A stretch of 64,000 nt of DNA. Origin: Polycladomyces zharkentensis. Its GTDB lineage: Bacteria; Bacillota; Bacilli; Thermoactinomycetales; JIR-001. Shown piece after piece: positions 1 to 8,299 of this stretch. Numbering within the stretch: position 1 is the first letter of the stretch; each line of letters opens with the position of its first letter. The stretch spans positions 485,314 to 549,313 of the forward strand of contig NZ_JAFHAP010000004.1 in the NCBI RefSeq assembly GCF_016938855.1. Reading direction: 5' to 3'. The notes under the pieces are model-generated. The model searched no databases, was not told the DNA's origin, and worked only from the letters and a program-made list of their open reading frames with translations. The translations under genes and the position numbers were made by a program.

Positions 1-95
1 GGATTTGGTACAATAGGAGAAATCCTGTCGCGGCAGACAACACCGCCAATCTGAAAATGGGAGTGTGACGAACAGGCGGTTTTCCGCCGGTTCTC

Positions 96-422
96 ATGAA
101 AACCACCACGCTGTACGAACGTTTTGCGACACAGTTGAAATCATCCCCTTTGTTGACCGATGTTCGGCTTCGAACGTTTGCCGGCGTTCATTTTCTGTAT
201 TTGCACCCGGCTGACGACCGTCATTCCCATGAACTGGACGGGCTGTTGGAACAGACGGCGTATGAGCTGGTCAAAGGGACGGAATGGTCATTTAACTGTC
301 AATTCGTACGTTCCTCGGGAGGCACACGCGTATACCGACTTCAGTTCCGCGTGCCGGACGTCAAAAGTTTTTGCTGCGGCAATCAGTGTCCTCAGTGCGT
401 CCTTCTCCGCCCTAAACAGTAA
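96..422 (+). CDS. hypothetical protein, 108 aa
   Basis: I do not recognise this protein. The frame is open for 108 codons from an ATG, but no convincing Shine-Dalgarno sequence precedes it, so both the start and the gene are uncertain. The N-terminal 90 residues have mixed polar and hydrophobic composition with no obvious membrane segment. The tail carries a Cys-Cys pair and a CPQC motif (residues about 92-101), which could bind metal or be chance. It is convergent with the YlbF-type gene and overlaps its 3' end by 11 bp. A possible -10 box (TACAAT, around position 8) lies upstream. Confidence 0.4.
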   Translation: MKTTTLYERFATQLKSSPLLTDVRLRTFAGVHFLYLHPADDRHSHELDGLLEQTAYELVKGTEWSFNCQFVRSSGGTRVYRLQFRVPDVKSFCCGNQCPQCVLLRPKQ

Positions 423-831
423 AACCGCAGCGTTTTACCGACGTGTTCCCGTCAACCGGATCATTGGCGGGCACTTTGATCGACTCAGATACGGCATGGG
501 CGATTGTCCGGCTCACTTGATACAGCAATCGGTCCAATGTCGATTCCGCTTCCAAGTAGGCTGCGATCAGCGGATGCTCCCGCAGGCGGCGTAGAAACAC
601 TTCGGCCTCTTCTTTGGCAGCATGATAATCGGGATGGTAATGCCCGAAACGCTGACATTCCTCAAAACGTTCCTTTTTCTTTTGAAACTCCCGGATCAGC
701 GCTTGTACCCGTGCATCCTCGCGGAGTTGTTTTTTCAATTGCAAATAACGGGTCACTTCCTCGGACTCGTTGATCTGATCAGCCAAACGGTAGGTTTCCA
801 GCAATATTTCAGTCATATCGAGCGATGCCAT
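412..831 (-). CDS. YlbF/YmcA family protein
   Basis: A 139-residue, mostly helical, charged protein of the YlbF/YmcA (RicF/RicA-like) family. In Bacillus subtilis, members form the Y-complex that helps RNase Y mature certain mRNAs and affects sporulation, competence and biofilm formation; this is family knowledge. The sequence has the family layout: an N-terminal helix (ILLETYRLADQINESEEV), a central basic/acidic helix with REFQKKKERFEECQ, and a C-terminal helix ending near LLYQVSRTIAHAV. I chose the ATG at 831 because GGAGGG lies about nine bases upstream; the longer reading frame to 1074 runs through a dispersed repeat and is not credible as protein. Which paralogue it is (YlbF or YmcA) cannot be settled here. 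Confidence 0.8.
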   Translation of the reverse strand: MASLDMTEILLETYRLADQINESEEVTRYLQLKKQLREDARVQALIREFQKKKERFEECQRFGHYHPDYHAAKEEAEVFLRRLREHPLIAAYLEAESTLDRLLYQVSRTIAHAVSESIKVPANDPVDGNTSVKRCGFTV

Positions 832-879
832 CGCATCATCCCTCCATGCGTCCATTGTACCACAACCCCGTGCGTGCCG

Positions 880-1027
880 GGGGCTGTCTGGTAAATAATG
901 TCCACAATGCTTCCCCGGCTCGCTCCATCTGCACCCGGCAGGGAAGCGGATGATGACCGCTCCGCCCCGGTCAGCGCAGGACGCGGGGAAAGTACGCTTC
1001 GCTTTCAGAACATTGCCCGCGATCTCA
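880..1027 (+). repeat. dispersed intergenic repeat, copy A
   Basis: About 148 bp that align with two other intergenic stretches in this window (7979-8095 and 33909-34040), all in the same orientation. Shared blocks include CCCGGCTCGCTCCA, GGTCAGC(G/A)CAGGAC and AAAGTACGCTTCGCTTT. Copies A and C additionally share TTGCCCGCGAT at the right end. No long open frame is conserved. It lies between the ylbF-type gene and the 3' end of the helicase-associated gene. Its function is unknown. Confidence 0.7.
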
Positions 1028-1084
1028 ATCTCGCGCTTACGAATCTTCGATCGCCTGAGAAAACATTGTTCCATACTCTGGACA

Positions 1085-2989
1085 CTACCCGCTCAATTCG
1101 TCCGGAATGAGGATCTGCACGGCGGACAGCTCTTCCAGTTTCCAGTGTTCCTCCTCGCCACGACGGTTTTGCCCCCGGATCAGCCATTGACCACCGACAT
1201 TGTCGACTTGCTGCGGGAAAAAGCGGACCGGCTCCGCTCCTTCCCACGTCGCCATCATCTCCAAATCCCATTTTGCCGCTTTTCGAACCATATCCAAAAC
1301 GGTGGTTCGATGATACGCACGCAAGCCCGACGTCCACATCCGGGGCAAATGCTGTATGCCGGGTACCGCCTCATTGATCTCCGGATACGTATCAACCAAA
1401 TGCGCGTCCTCTCTCATCGCCCTGTCAGAAAAACGACGACCCGTTGATCCGAGGGAGGGTGAAGGCGGCAGTCGCCACCATATTTGTTCTGTTTCTTCAA
1501 CCAACCCCGGCAAGAAAGGATATCCTTGTCCGTCCAACAACTCCTGCAATTGTGCGAGCTCCATTCCGGCCACCCGGAAGACGGTGGGACCGATCCTTTT
1601 TTGCAACCTGGGGCCGATTTCCGGATGTTGTTCCAATTCATCGGCCAACCTCTCGTCCTGACATTCCAGCAATATACAGTTGTGAAAGGTAATGCGCCCC
1701 GCTTGATCCGCCCACTGGCTCACACCGATCCGTACGTTATCGGGCAATGGAGCGGCGCTGATCCGCTTCAGCTCGGAAAGAATTTCTCCGGTTGACATCC
1801 CCTGCGTTCTTCCTCGACGGACTGAATCGACCGTCAACAGATAGGTCAACATCCGGTCTCCGCCCACATAATCGGCAAATTGTGCCAACCGCCACCGTTC
1901 AGCCAAGGGAAACGTGAAAGGGATCAGCACTTCAAAATCCGGTTTGACAAAGCCCTTGTCCGGTGTTTCCACCAAAGGGGCCGCAAAAGGCGAACAGCTG
2001 CTCCACCGCCAGTATGACCGATTTTCCTTCCGGCCCAGATCAACCCATCCCATCACCTGAAGGGTCCGCAGCCATCGTCGGATCAGAGAGCGGTTCGGCT
2101 TTTCCCCGTGAGGCAGCGGATTTTCTCCACCGTCAACCGGTGTCCAGTCCCTTCCCTTTTCCTCCAGCACCCACCACCATGCCTCCTTACCCGGATCATC
2201 CTGTAGCAGGCGCCGTTTCACCCAATCGTACAACCGACGTTGTGCGATCCGTTCCGATATGTGCAACCATTCCCTTACCACCGCCTCCCGCAGAACAAGC
2301 CGGTCCTCCACCACCTCAACCAGTTCCCAGTCGCGGGCCAGATCCCAGACCAATTTCAACGCAGACGGTTGATCATCCCCTTCACCGTTTGGGGTCCACG
2401 GGGTGTGGTTCAACGCTTCCGTTTCCATCTCCAATTCCGCGTTCCATTTTTGCGCGGTCCGCTTGTACAGCCGTCCGTCTTGCGTCAACCGGGGTGATTG
2501 TTGGTGAATCAAGACCAAAAATTGAAACAGATCGTGGTACAAACCGCCTCCGGCCAGTTGTTCCGCTTGAACGTCGGGAATCGGACGGCTCGTCTGCTTC
2601 TCCTTCCATCTCAGACAAAACCATGCCCGGCGAACCTCTTCCGGGCACAGGTGACCCAACTGTCCGCCCGCACTGCGAACGGCATAGACCAATCCCTTTT
2701 GCCTGAGCCGCAGCAGGGCGACACGCAGCGACACCGACGGCAAGAAGCGCGCTCCTTCCCGTTTTCCCAAATCCCGTCCGCCCCACACGCCGCTGCCGAC
2801 CACAAAAGTGAAATGATCCATCCACGCCTGTTCGGCCTCGTCCATGTGTTCCCGTAACTTCCGCAAATAATCAGCATCAGACAATCGTTCAGGCAGTCGC
2901 TCCGCTTCTTTACCCGCCAATCCGTGCCGTTCGGCGATCCGGGAACGAACGGACGGGGACAGGGATCGGTAACACGCCGTGATGTTCAC
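1085..2989 (-). CDS. helicase-associated (Helicase_C_3-type) protein, partner of XPB
   Basis: A 634-residue cytoplasmic protein resembling the 'helicase-associated domain' proteins encoded beside bacterial XPB genes (in actinobacteria the Rv0862c/Rv0861c pair). The C-terminal part, around residues 460-560 (for example LQKRIGPTVFRVAGMELAQL), looks like the XPB N-terminal/Helicase_C_3 module; the first 400 residues are rich in Trp, Arg and Leu and look like stacked winged-helix-type segments. I chose the GTG at 2989, which follows GGAGGT by six bases and overlaps the helicase stop codon as GTGA, so the two genes are translationally coupled. Its likely role is as a partner or regulator of the helicase in DNA repair; this is inference. 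Confidence 0.8.
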   Translation of the reverse strand: MNITACYRSLSPSVRSRIAERHGLAGKEAERLPERLSDADYLRKLREHMDEAEQAWMDHFTFVVGSGVWGGRDLGKREGARFLPSVSLRVALLRLRQKGLVYAVRSAGGQLGHLCPEEVRRAWFCLRWKEKQTSRPIPDVQAEQLAGGGLYHDLFQFLVLIHQQSPRLTQDGRLYKRTAQKWNAELEMETEALNHTPWTPNGEGDDQPSALKLVWDLARDWELVEVVEDRLVLREAVVREWLHISERIAQRRLYDWVKRRLLQDDPGKEAWWWVLEEKGRDWTPVDGGENPLPHGEKPNRSLIRRWLRTLQVMGWVDLGRKENRSYWRWSSCSPFAAPLVETPDKGFVKPDFEVLIPFTFPLAERWRLAQFADYVGGDRMLTYLLTVDSVRRGRTQGMSTGEILSELKRISAAPLPDNVRIGVSQWADQAGRITFHNCILLECQDERLADELEQHPEIGPRLQKRIGPTVFRVAGMELAQLQELLDGQGYPFLPGLVEETEQIWWRLPPSPSLGSTGRRFSDRAMREDAHLVDTYPEINEAVPGIQHLPRMWTSGLRAYHRTTVLDMVRKAAKWDLEMMATWEGAEPVRFFPQQVDNVGGQWLIRGQNRRGEEEHWKLEELSAVQILIPDELSG

Positions 2990-4671
2990 TGTTCCACCTC
3001 CCATTGCTCGGCATCCCGGATGTTGTATCGGTATCCCTGTTCCACCAAAAAGAGCTGACGGTGCATGGCCATCTCCTGATCGACTGTATCCCGGGAAACG
3101 ATATGGTAAAAATGAGCCTGGTTCCTGCCCTGTTTGGGGCGCAGAATCCGGCCCAGCCGCTGGGCTTCTTCCTGCCTGGAACCAAACGCCCCGGATACCT
3201 GAACTGCCACACCGGCATCTGGCAAATCGATCGCAAAATTGGCCACCTTGGAGACGACCAACACAGGAATTTCTCCTTTCCGAAACCGTTCGTACAGCCG
3301 ATCCCTTTCCCGCTGCGCCAACCGTCCGGTAATCAGCGGCGCCGACAATTCCTGCGCAATCTCTTCCAACTGACTTAAGTATTCGCCGATGATCAATACC
3401 GACTCACCAGCATGCCGCCGCAGGATGGCTCTCAGCACCGCCACCTTGTTCGGATTTTCGGCGGCAATCCGGTACCGGTGCCGTTTTTGTGCGCATGCAT
3501 ACAGCTGCCGTATCTCCGGAGGCATCGGGGTGCGAATCTCGGTGCAAACCGCTTCTGCAATCCAGCCTTTCGACTCCAGCACTTTCCACGGCACATCGTA
3601 TTTTTTGGGACCGATCAAGCTGAATACATCCTCTTGGCGCCCGTCCTCTCGGACCAACGTCGCCGTCAACCCCAATCGCCGCTTGGCCTGTAAATCGGCT
3701 GTAGCCCGAAATACGGGCGCAGGCAACAGGTGAACCTCATCATAGATGATCAAACCCCAATCCCGTTCTTCAAACAACTGCATATGGGTAAACGGGGCGT
3801 TCTGGTTGGACCGGTGGGTCAAAATCTGATAAGTGGCCACTGTCACGGGGGCCACCCGTTTGATCTCCCCTGTATATTGCCCCACACACGTCTCGGGAAG
3901 ATACGTTTTGTCCAGAATCTCGCGCACCCACTGCCGGACGGAGGTGGCATTGGGGGTCAGGATCAGCGTTTCCCGCTTCACCCTCGCCATCGCGGCCAAC
4001 CCGACGATCGTTTTTCCCGCCCCGCACGGCAGAACCAATACGCCGTTCCCACCGTAAACCGATCCGGATCGATAAAAAGCATCGGCCGCATCCCGCTGAT
4101 AGGATCGCAATGCAAACGATTCCCCCGACCGGCACCGGTCCCTGAGCGCAACATCCAATGCTTTTCCTTCGCTGTACCCGGCAATGTCTTCCACCGGATA
4201 CCCCATGCGTAAAAACAATTGTTTCACTTTTCCTCGCCATGCAGGATCGATCACAACCGTTGTCTCATCCAACGTTTTCAATGCCAACTCCCGCACTTCG
4301 GGCATCTGTATGAGCGCTTTCCACAACGATCGATCCCTGCATCCGAGTGTTAAATCGTTTCCGATCCGACGCAACTGGATCTTTCCGTACCGAGACATCC
4401 AATCCCGTACTTGGTCCAACAACGTGGATGGCAATTCAAATTTGCTGTAGCGCGTCAACACATCGGTCACTTCCTCCACAGTGACGCCGCTGGCTGCCGC
4501 ATTCCAAAGAGACAAGGGTGTTAAACGGTATGTATGAATGTACTCCGGGTTTTTGACCAGCTCCGCAAATGACGCCAAACGATCCCGCACCTCGTCAAAC
4601 AACGGATGCCTCACTTCCAGCAATAGCGTACGGTCCCTCTGTACGATCAATGGCAGATCGGGTCGATACAC
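2986..4671 (-). CDS. XPB/Rad25-type DNA repair helicase (SF2)
   Basis: A 561-residue superfamily 2 helicase of the XPB (ERCC3) type, a 3'-5' DNA translocase. Residues 1-100 form the XPB N-terminal module with the characteristic HTYRLTPLSLWNAAASG stretch. The motor follows: Walker A LPCGAGKT (about 214-221), DEVH box (about 311-314), RLGLTATLVREDG (about 332-344) and motif VI QRLGRILRPKQ near residue 510. The start is GTG at 4671, with GGAGGGG about eight bases upstream. It is the first gene of a pair with the helicase-associated protein. Bacterial XPB is patchily distributed; its role in repair is known by homology rather than from this sequence. Confidence 0.95.
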   Translation of the reverse strand: MYRPDLPLIVQRDRTLLLEVRHPLFDEVRDRLASFAELVKNPEYIHTYRLTPLSLWNAAASGVTVEEVTDVLTRYSKFELPSTLLDQVRDWMSRYGKIQLRRIGNDLTLGCRDRSLWKALIQMPEVRELALKTLDETTVVIDPAWRGKVKQLFLRMGYPVEDIAGYSEGKALDVALRDRCRSGESFALRSYQRDAADAFYRSGSVYGGNGVLVLPCGAGKTIVGLAAMARVKRETLILTPNATSVRQWVREILDKTYLPETCVGQYTGEIKRVAPVTVATYQILTHRSNQNAPFTHMQLFEERDWGLIIYDEVHLLPAPVFRATADLQAKRRLGLTATLVREDGRQEDVFSLIGPKKYDVPWKVLESKGWIAEAVCTEIRTPMPPEIRQLYACAQKRHRYRIAAENPNKVAVLRAILRRHAGESVLIIGEYLSQLEEIAQELSAPLITGRLAQRERDRLYERFRKGEIPVLVVSKVANFAIDLPDAGVAVQVSGAFGSRQEEAQRLGRILRPKQGRNQAHFYHIVSRDTVDQEMAMHRQLFLVEQGYRYNIRDAEQWEVEQ

Positions 4672-4839
4672 CCTTCACCCCTCCTTCCATCTACTGTTTA
4701 TTTTGATCAAGAATACACAAAACATGACAAGGAGCCCATACCAGTTGGAAATTTGTTCAATCCATTGAAAACCGTTGAAACTTTTCCCAGACAAAAGGTG
4801 TCTATAAAAGAAAAGGAGAATGATACAGGAGGGTACCGC

Positions 4840-5319
4840 ATGAAAAAGCCATGGAAGGTGATCGTCATGCTGTCACTGGTCTTGATGATGGGCATCACCG
4901 GTTGTGGCGGAGGGATGTCCCGCGATCACGGGACCCCGGAAGGAAAAACGCCCCAAGACGACGCGGACATCCCTTTTCGTCAAGAATCGCCACAACAACT
5001 GCCCGTTGAAGTGAAGAAACGGTGGGAGGAGCTGCAAGCGACGGGCGAGCCAACCGGTGTCGCTGTTCATACGGATAAACACACCTATGTGATCGCAACG
5101 TCAGGTATGCGACCAACAGGCGGCTATCGCCTCAATATCCAGCGTATTCACCGCCAAGGACATACGGTGGTTGTCTATGCCGAAGAGCAGGCTCCTCCTC
5201 CCGGATCACTCGTCACCCAAGTGATCACCTACCCGACAACGGTCGTCTCCATCCCCTTGCAGACGGACGTCACATTCCAATTCCAGATCAAGACCGCCCG
5301 GCCTCCAGCCCAAACGTAA
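4840..5319 (+). CDS. PrcB-domain lipoprotein
   Basis: A 159-residue predicted lipoprotein. The N-terminus has two lysines, a hydrophobic stretch and a lipobox ending ITGC, so the mature protein should be anchored to the outer face of the membrane through Cys22 or thereabouts. The C-terminal half contains SGMRPTGGYRL followed by beta-rich sequence, the signature of the PrcB C-terminal domain named after a Treponema protease-complex subunit. The ATG at 4840 is preceded by AGGAGGG at good spacing; the frame is open further upstream but lacks a start signal. It is divergent from the XPB gene. The actual substrate or partner is unknown. Confidence 0.8.
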   Translation: MKKPWKVIVMLSLVLMMGITGCGGGMSRDHGTPEGKTPQDDADIPFRQESPQQLPVEVKKRWEELQATGEPTGVAVHTDKHTYVIATSGMRPTGGYRLNIQRIHRQGHTVVVYAEEQAPPPGSLVTQVITYPTTVVSIPLQTDVTFQFQIKTARPPAQT

Positions 5320-5406
5320 AAGACCTGCCGCATGCCAACGTAACGGGGCTGGGCGATCAGCCTCTCCAACCGCCACTTAGTTCCGCCCATACAGGCTTTT
5401 CACGTG

Positions 5407-5562
5407 TCAACGTGCCGCTTCGTCCGCATGAATCGGACCCGGATCGCGAGGATGATCGGGACCTTTCGGAGACACGATCTCCGGCTGATGCGGACTCGTG
5501 ATCTCCGGTTCCCGGATGGCCGGCGGGATCTCGGGGACCCCTCTTTCCCGAATTTCCATCAT
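5407..5562 (-). CDS. small proline-rich protein, 51 aa
   Basis: A short, hydrophilic protein rich in Pro, Glu, Arg and His (for example PEIPPAIREPEITSPHQPE), probably unstructured. I accept it as a likely gene because the ATG at 5562 follows a strong ribosome binding site (GGAGGGAAAAA) and it lies downstream of, and on the same strand as, another oddly composed protein gene. It resembles no family I know. The low-complexity sequence means database matches would be weak. Confidence 0.5.
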   Translation of the reverse strand: MMEIRERGVPEIPPAIREPEITSPHQPEIVSPKGPDHPRDPGPIHADEAAR

Positions 5563-5724
5563 TTTTTCCCTCCTTTCCTCTTTCATTTCATTGTTCCCCG
5601 CCATGCCGTTTTCCACAAAAAAACCCTTCGGAGGAAACCACCATCCGAAAGGCAACATGCAAGGAAGGGTGGAAACCATGAAAGGGTTCCAATGACAGGA
5701 ATATGTGTCCAACAGGCTCCGGAT

Positions 5725-6303
5725 TCATCTGTTTTCATCCTGGTCCGCGAAATCTTCGGTATCTGCGTTTTCTGTCTCCGGCATTCGAATCCAGGGAGAT
5801 TCCGGAGATGCCATCGATTCCCACAAAGGCTCCTCCGCTGGATCAAATTGGTGAAACGCGGCCGGTTGTTCCGAATCCGCTTCCCGCACAGCATACGGTA
5901 ATTCGCTGGGGGCGGTCGACTCCGGAAATGACCAACCCGGCACTTCATTGTACATGGGTGGAACTCCCCACCATGACGTCCACGGTGTCCATGGAGCAAA
6001 GGAAGGATAGGATTGGCAGCTCCGGCAATTCCCCGAACCCTCCCATCCTCGCGTCCATGCATAAGGCCAGCCCTGCTGGCCGCCAAGGGACGGCATCATG
6101 GACCATGGCCATCCCATCCATGTTCCCGTCCCCGGAAAGCCGGATGATCCCCCACACGGTTGAAATCCGGGATAACCGGGATAACCCGGCACTCCGGCCA
6201 CTGTCCAAGGTGACATTTCCGTCTGTGTTGGGAAAATGGATTGCCACCACTGCCACGGGTAAGTCATGCCTGGGTAAGGTTGTCCGGTCGAATGGATATC
6301 CAT
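5725..6303 (-). CDS. Trp/Pro/Gly-rich protein, possible coat or surface component
   Basis: A 192-residue protein of very skewed composition. Residues 1-140 are packed with Trp, Pro, Gly, Tyr and Met (PGYPGYPGFQPCGGSS; SLGGQQGWPYAWTRGWEG), and the last 50 are acidic (PETENADTEDFADQDENR). It has no signal peptide or membrane helix. The ATG at 6303 follows AAGGAGGGAAACGGC, a strong ribosome binding site. Such aromatic/Gly-Pro-rich proteins are common among spore coat and other self-assembling surface proteins, but that is only analogy; I do not recognise the family. The proline-rich 51-aa gene lies downstream on the same strand. Confidence 0.65.
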   Translation of the reverse strand: MDIHSTGQPYPGMTYPWQWWQSIFPTQTEMSPWTVAGVPGYPGYPGFQPCGGSSGFPGTGTWMGWPWSMMPSLGGQQGWPYAWTRGWEGSGNCRSCQSYPSFAPWTPWTSWWGVPPMYNEVPGWSFPESTAPSELPYAVREADSEQPAAFHQFDPAEEPLWESMASPESPWIRMPETENADTEDFADQDENR

Positions 6304-6608
6304 GCCGTTTCCCTCCTTTGTTTCATCGAAATTGTATGAAAAGAATGCCTGTCTTAGACCGTCCCTTCCTTTTGCGGTAAAATAATACGGACAGGAAATG
6401 TTCCCCATCACGCCAGGGCGACCTGACGATGAAAAGGAACAGATTGGACACAATAAGTGTGGTGGGTGTGTCATCAGTCCGGGATGTGTCTTGCGATTCG
6501 AAACGGCCCTTTTCGATCCGAATGCCATTGCGCTTTGCAAAAGCGGCGTGAGAGGGGAAACAGCACACAACGAAATGGATTACCAGATACAGTCTCACCT
6601 GTGCCGAT
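6304..6608. other. intergenic, no gene seen
   Basis: About 305 bp between the divergent Trp-rich protein gene and the CNNM/CBS gene. It must contain the two promoters, but I see no strong matched -35/-10 pair, no hairpin of note and no credible short gene. Confidence 0.5.
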
Positions 6609-7967
6609 GTGACGAACATCATGAACGGGGGGGTTCTTCTGCCGTTGGAATACGTGATCATCCTTTTGTTCAAATTCACACTCGTCTTTTTGCTCGTACT
6701 GGCGAACGGCTTTTTCGTCGCGGCGGAGTTCGCGATTGTCAAAGTGCGTTCCACACGGATTGCCCGGCTGACGGAGGAAGGAAACCGTCGGGCCAAAGCG
6801 GCGGAAAAAGTATTGGCCAATCTGGATGCTTATCTGTCAGCCACTCAGCTGGGCATCACATTGGCTTCGCTCGGTTTGGGTTGGATCAGCGAACCGGCTG
6901 TTGCCCGTGTGATTGATACGGCACTGCAATGGCTTCATCTGCCCGAGTGGATGATACATACGGTATCGTTTGCCATCACGTTTATCCTGATCACGTTTCT
7001 TCACATCGTGTTAGGAGAAATGGCGCCCAAATCACTGGCCATTCGGCGATCGGAGAATATCACCCTGTTCACCTCGCGTCCGCTGATTTGGTTTTATCGC
7101 TTGTTTTATCCGTTTATCTGGGTGTTGAACAATGCCGCCAACCAAGTGTTGAAATGGCTGGGGATCGAACCCGTACCCGATCACCAGACGGCACACGACG
7201 AAGAAGAAATTCGCATGTTGGTGGAGCAAAGCCACAAAAGCGGGTTGATCGACCAGACCGAACTGTCCTTGTTTGACAACATTTTTGATTTCACCGACCG
7301 CGTGGCAAGGGAGATCATGGTTCCCCGGGTCGATATGGTCTGCTTGTACACCCATCTGTCATTCGAGGAAAACATGAAGATCGTCAAGGAAGCGCAATAT
7401 ACCCGGTTTCCCCTGTGCGGCAAAGACAAAGACGACATTCTCGGCATCATCCATATTCGCGATATCTATGAACGGCTGGCGGAAGGAGAGACACCTGATA
7501 TCACCCAGTTGGTCCGCCCGACCATCTTGGTGCCGGAGACGATGGAAATCAAGGATATCCTGCGAATTCTGCAAAAAAACCGGGCCGGTATGGCCGTTGT
7601 CGTCGACGAATACGGCGGTACATCCGGCCTGGTGACCACAGAAGACATCATCGAAGAGATCGTCGGCGAAATTCAGGATGAATTTGACGACGAACGGCCG
7701 TTTTTCCAACAAAAAGGAGACGAGACGTCGATCGACGCCCGTCTGCTCATCGAAGAAGTCAACAAACATTTCAACATTCACATCGAAGATCCTGACAACG
7801 ATACGATCGGCGGATGGATCTTCTCGCAACTGCAGGAAGTACCCAAAGTGGGGGACCGTGTCACATACGACGGCCTTCTCTTCATCGTGCAGGAAATCGA
7901 TCAGCGCAGCGTCACCCGTCTGCTTGTCAAACCGGCGCCGTCCGAAAACCGGAAGTCGTCATCATAA
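6609..7967 (+). CDS. CNNM/CorC-family membrane protein with CBS domains (hemolysin family)
   Basis: A 452-residue membrane protein of the DUF21-CBS-CorC_HlyC architecture, often annotated as hemolysin and linked to Mg2+ or other divalent-cation efflux. An N-terminal DUF21 domain with about four hydrophobic helices (residues 10-190, including NGFFVAAEFAIVKVRSTRI) is followed by two CBS repeats (about 215-345, with VDEYGGTSGLVTTEDI) and a C-terminal CorC_HlyC domain (about 360-440). The start is uncertain: I give the ATG at 6609, but the TTG codon beginning LEYVIILL, preceded by GGGGGG, is an alternative. A strong terminator follows at 8190-8216. Confidence 0.9.
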   Translation: MTNIMNGGVLLPLEYVIILLFKFTLVFLLVLANGFFVAAEFAIVKVRSTRIARLTEEGNRRAKAAEKVLANLDAYLSATQLGITLASLGLGWISEPAVARVIDTALQWLHLPEWMIHTVSFAITFILITFLHIVLGEMAPKSLAIRRSENITLFTSRPLIWFYRLFYPFIWVLNNAANQVLKWLGIEPVPDHQTAHDEEEIRMLVEQSHKSGLIDQTELSLFDNIFDFTDRVAREIMVPRVDMVCLYTHLSFEENMKIVKEAQYTRFPLCGKDKDDILGIIHIRDIYERLAEGETPDITQLVRPTILVPETMEIKDILRILQKNRAGMAVVVDEYGGTSGLVTTEDIIEEIVGEIQDEFDDERPFFQQKGDETSIDARLLIEEVNKHFNIHIEDPDNDTIGGWIFSQLQEVPKVGDRVTYDGLLFIVQEIDQRSVTRLLVKPAPSENRKSSS

Positions 7968-7978
7968 TCGGCGGATCT

Positions 7979-8095
7979 CCCGGGTTTGCTCCACCTGCGC
8001 CCTCAAAGAAGCAGGTCATGTCGCTCCGACCAGGAGCGCAGGACGCAGGCAAACTACGCTTGCTTTAAGGAAGTTGCCCGCGATTTCCTTCCTTC
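7979..8095 (+). repeat. dispersed intergenic repeat, copy C
   Basis: About 117 bp related to copies at 880-1027 and 33909-34040. It keeps GCTCCACCTGC, CGCTCCGACC, GCGCAGGACGC and ACTACGCTTGCTTTAAGG, and ends with TTGCCCGCGAT as copy A does. It is the most diverged copy and lacks the left end. It lies between the CNNM gene and its terminator. Confidence 0.6.
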
Positions 8096-8189
8096 ACTTT
8101 CCGTGTCTTCGCTCGGCTTGGCTTAGGTCTTCGCTCACCTGGGCTAGCATTTACTCCATTGCGGATTCACCAAAAACGCCTTGCCTGCT

Positions 8190-8216
8190 GCCTCCCCCTA
8201 CGGGGAGGCATTTTTT
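8190..8216 (+). terminator. Rho-independent terminator
   Basis: The stem GCCTCCCC/GGGGAGGC with a three-base loop is followed by six T. It probably ends the CNNM-family transcript. Confidence 0.85.
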
Positions 8217-8299
8217 CACCGAAACGAAGCTTTCCACATATGCTAAAGACCAAAACATACGTCGGTCTAACCGAACAGCAGCGACGTGGAGGAAGCCGA

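Noticed and set aside
1085..4671. XPB plus partner considered as a defence system
   Set aside because: The pair is known as a repair-type helicase pair in other bacteria, and no nuclease or other defence gene is adjacent.
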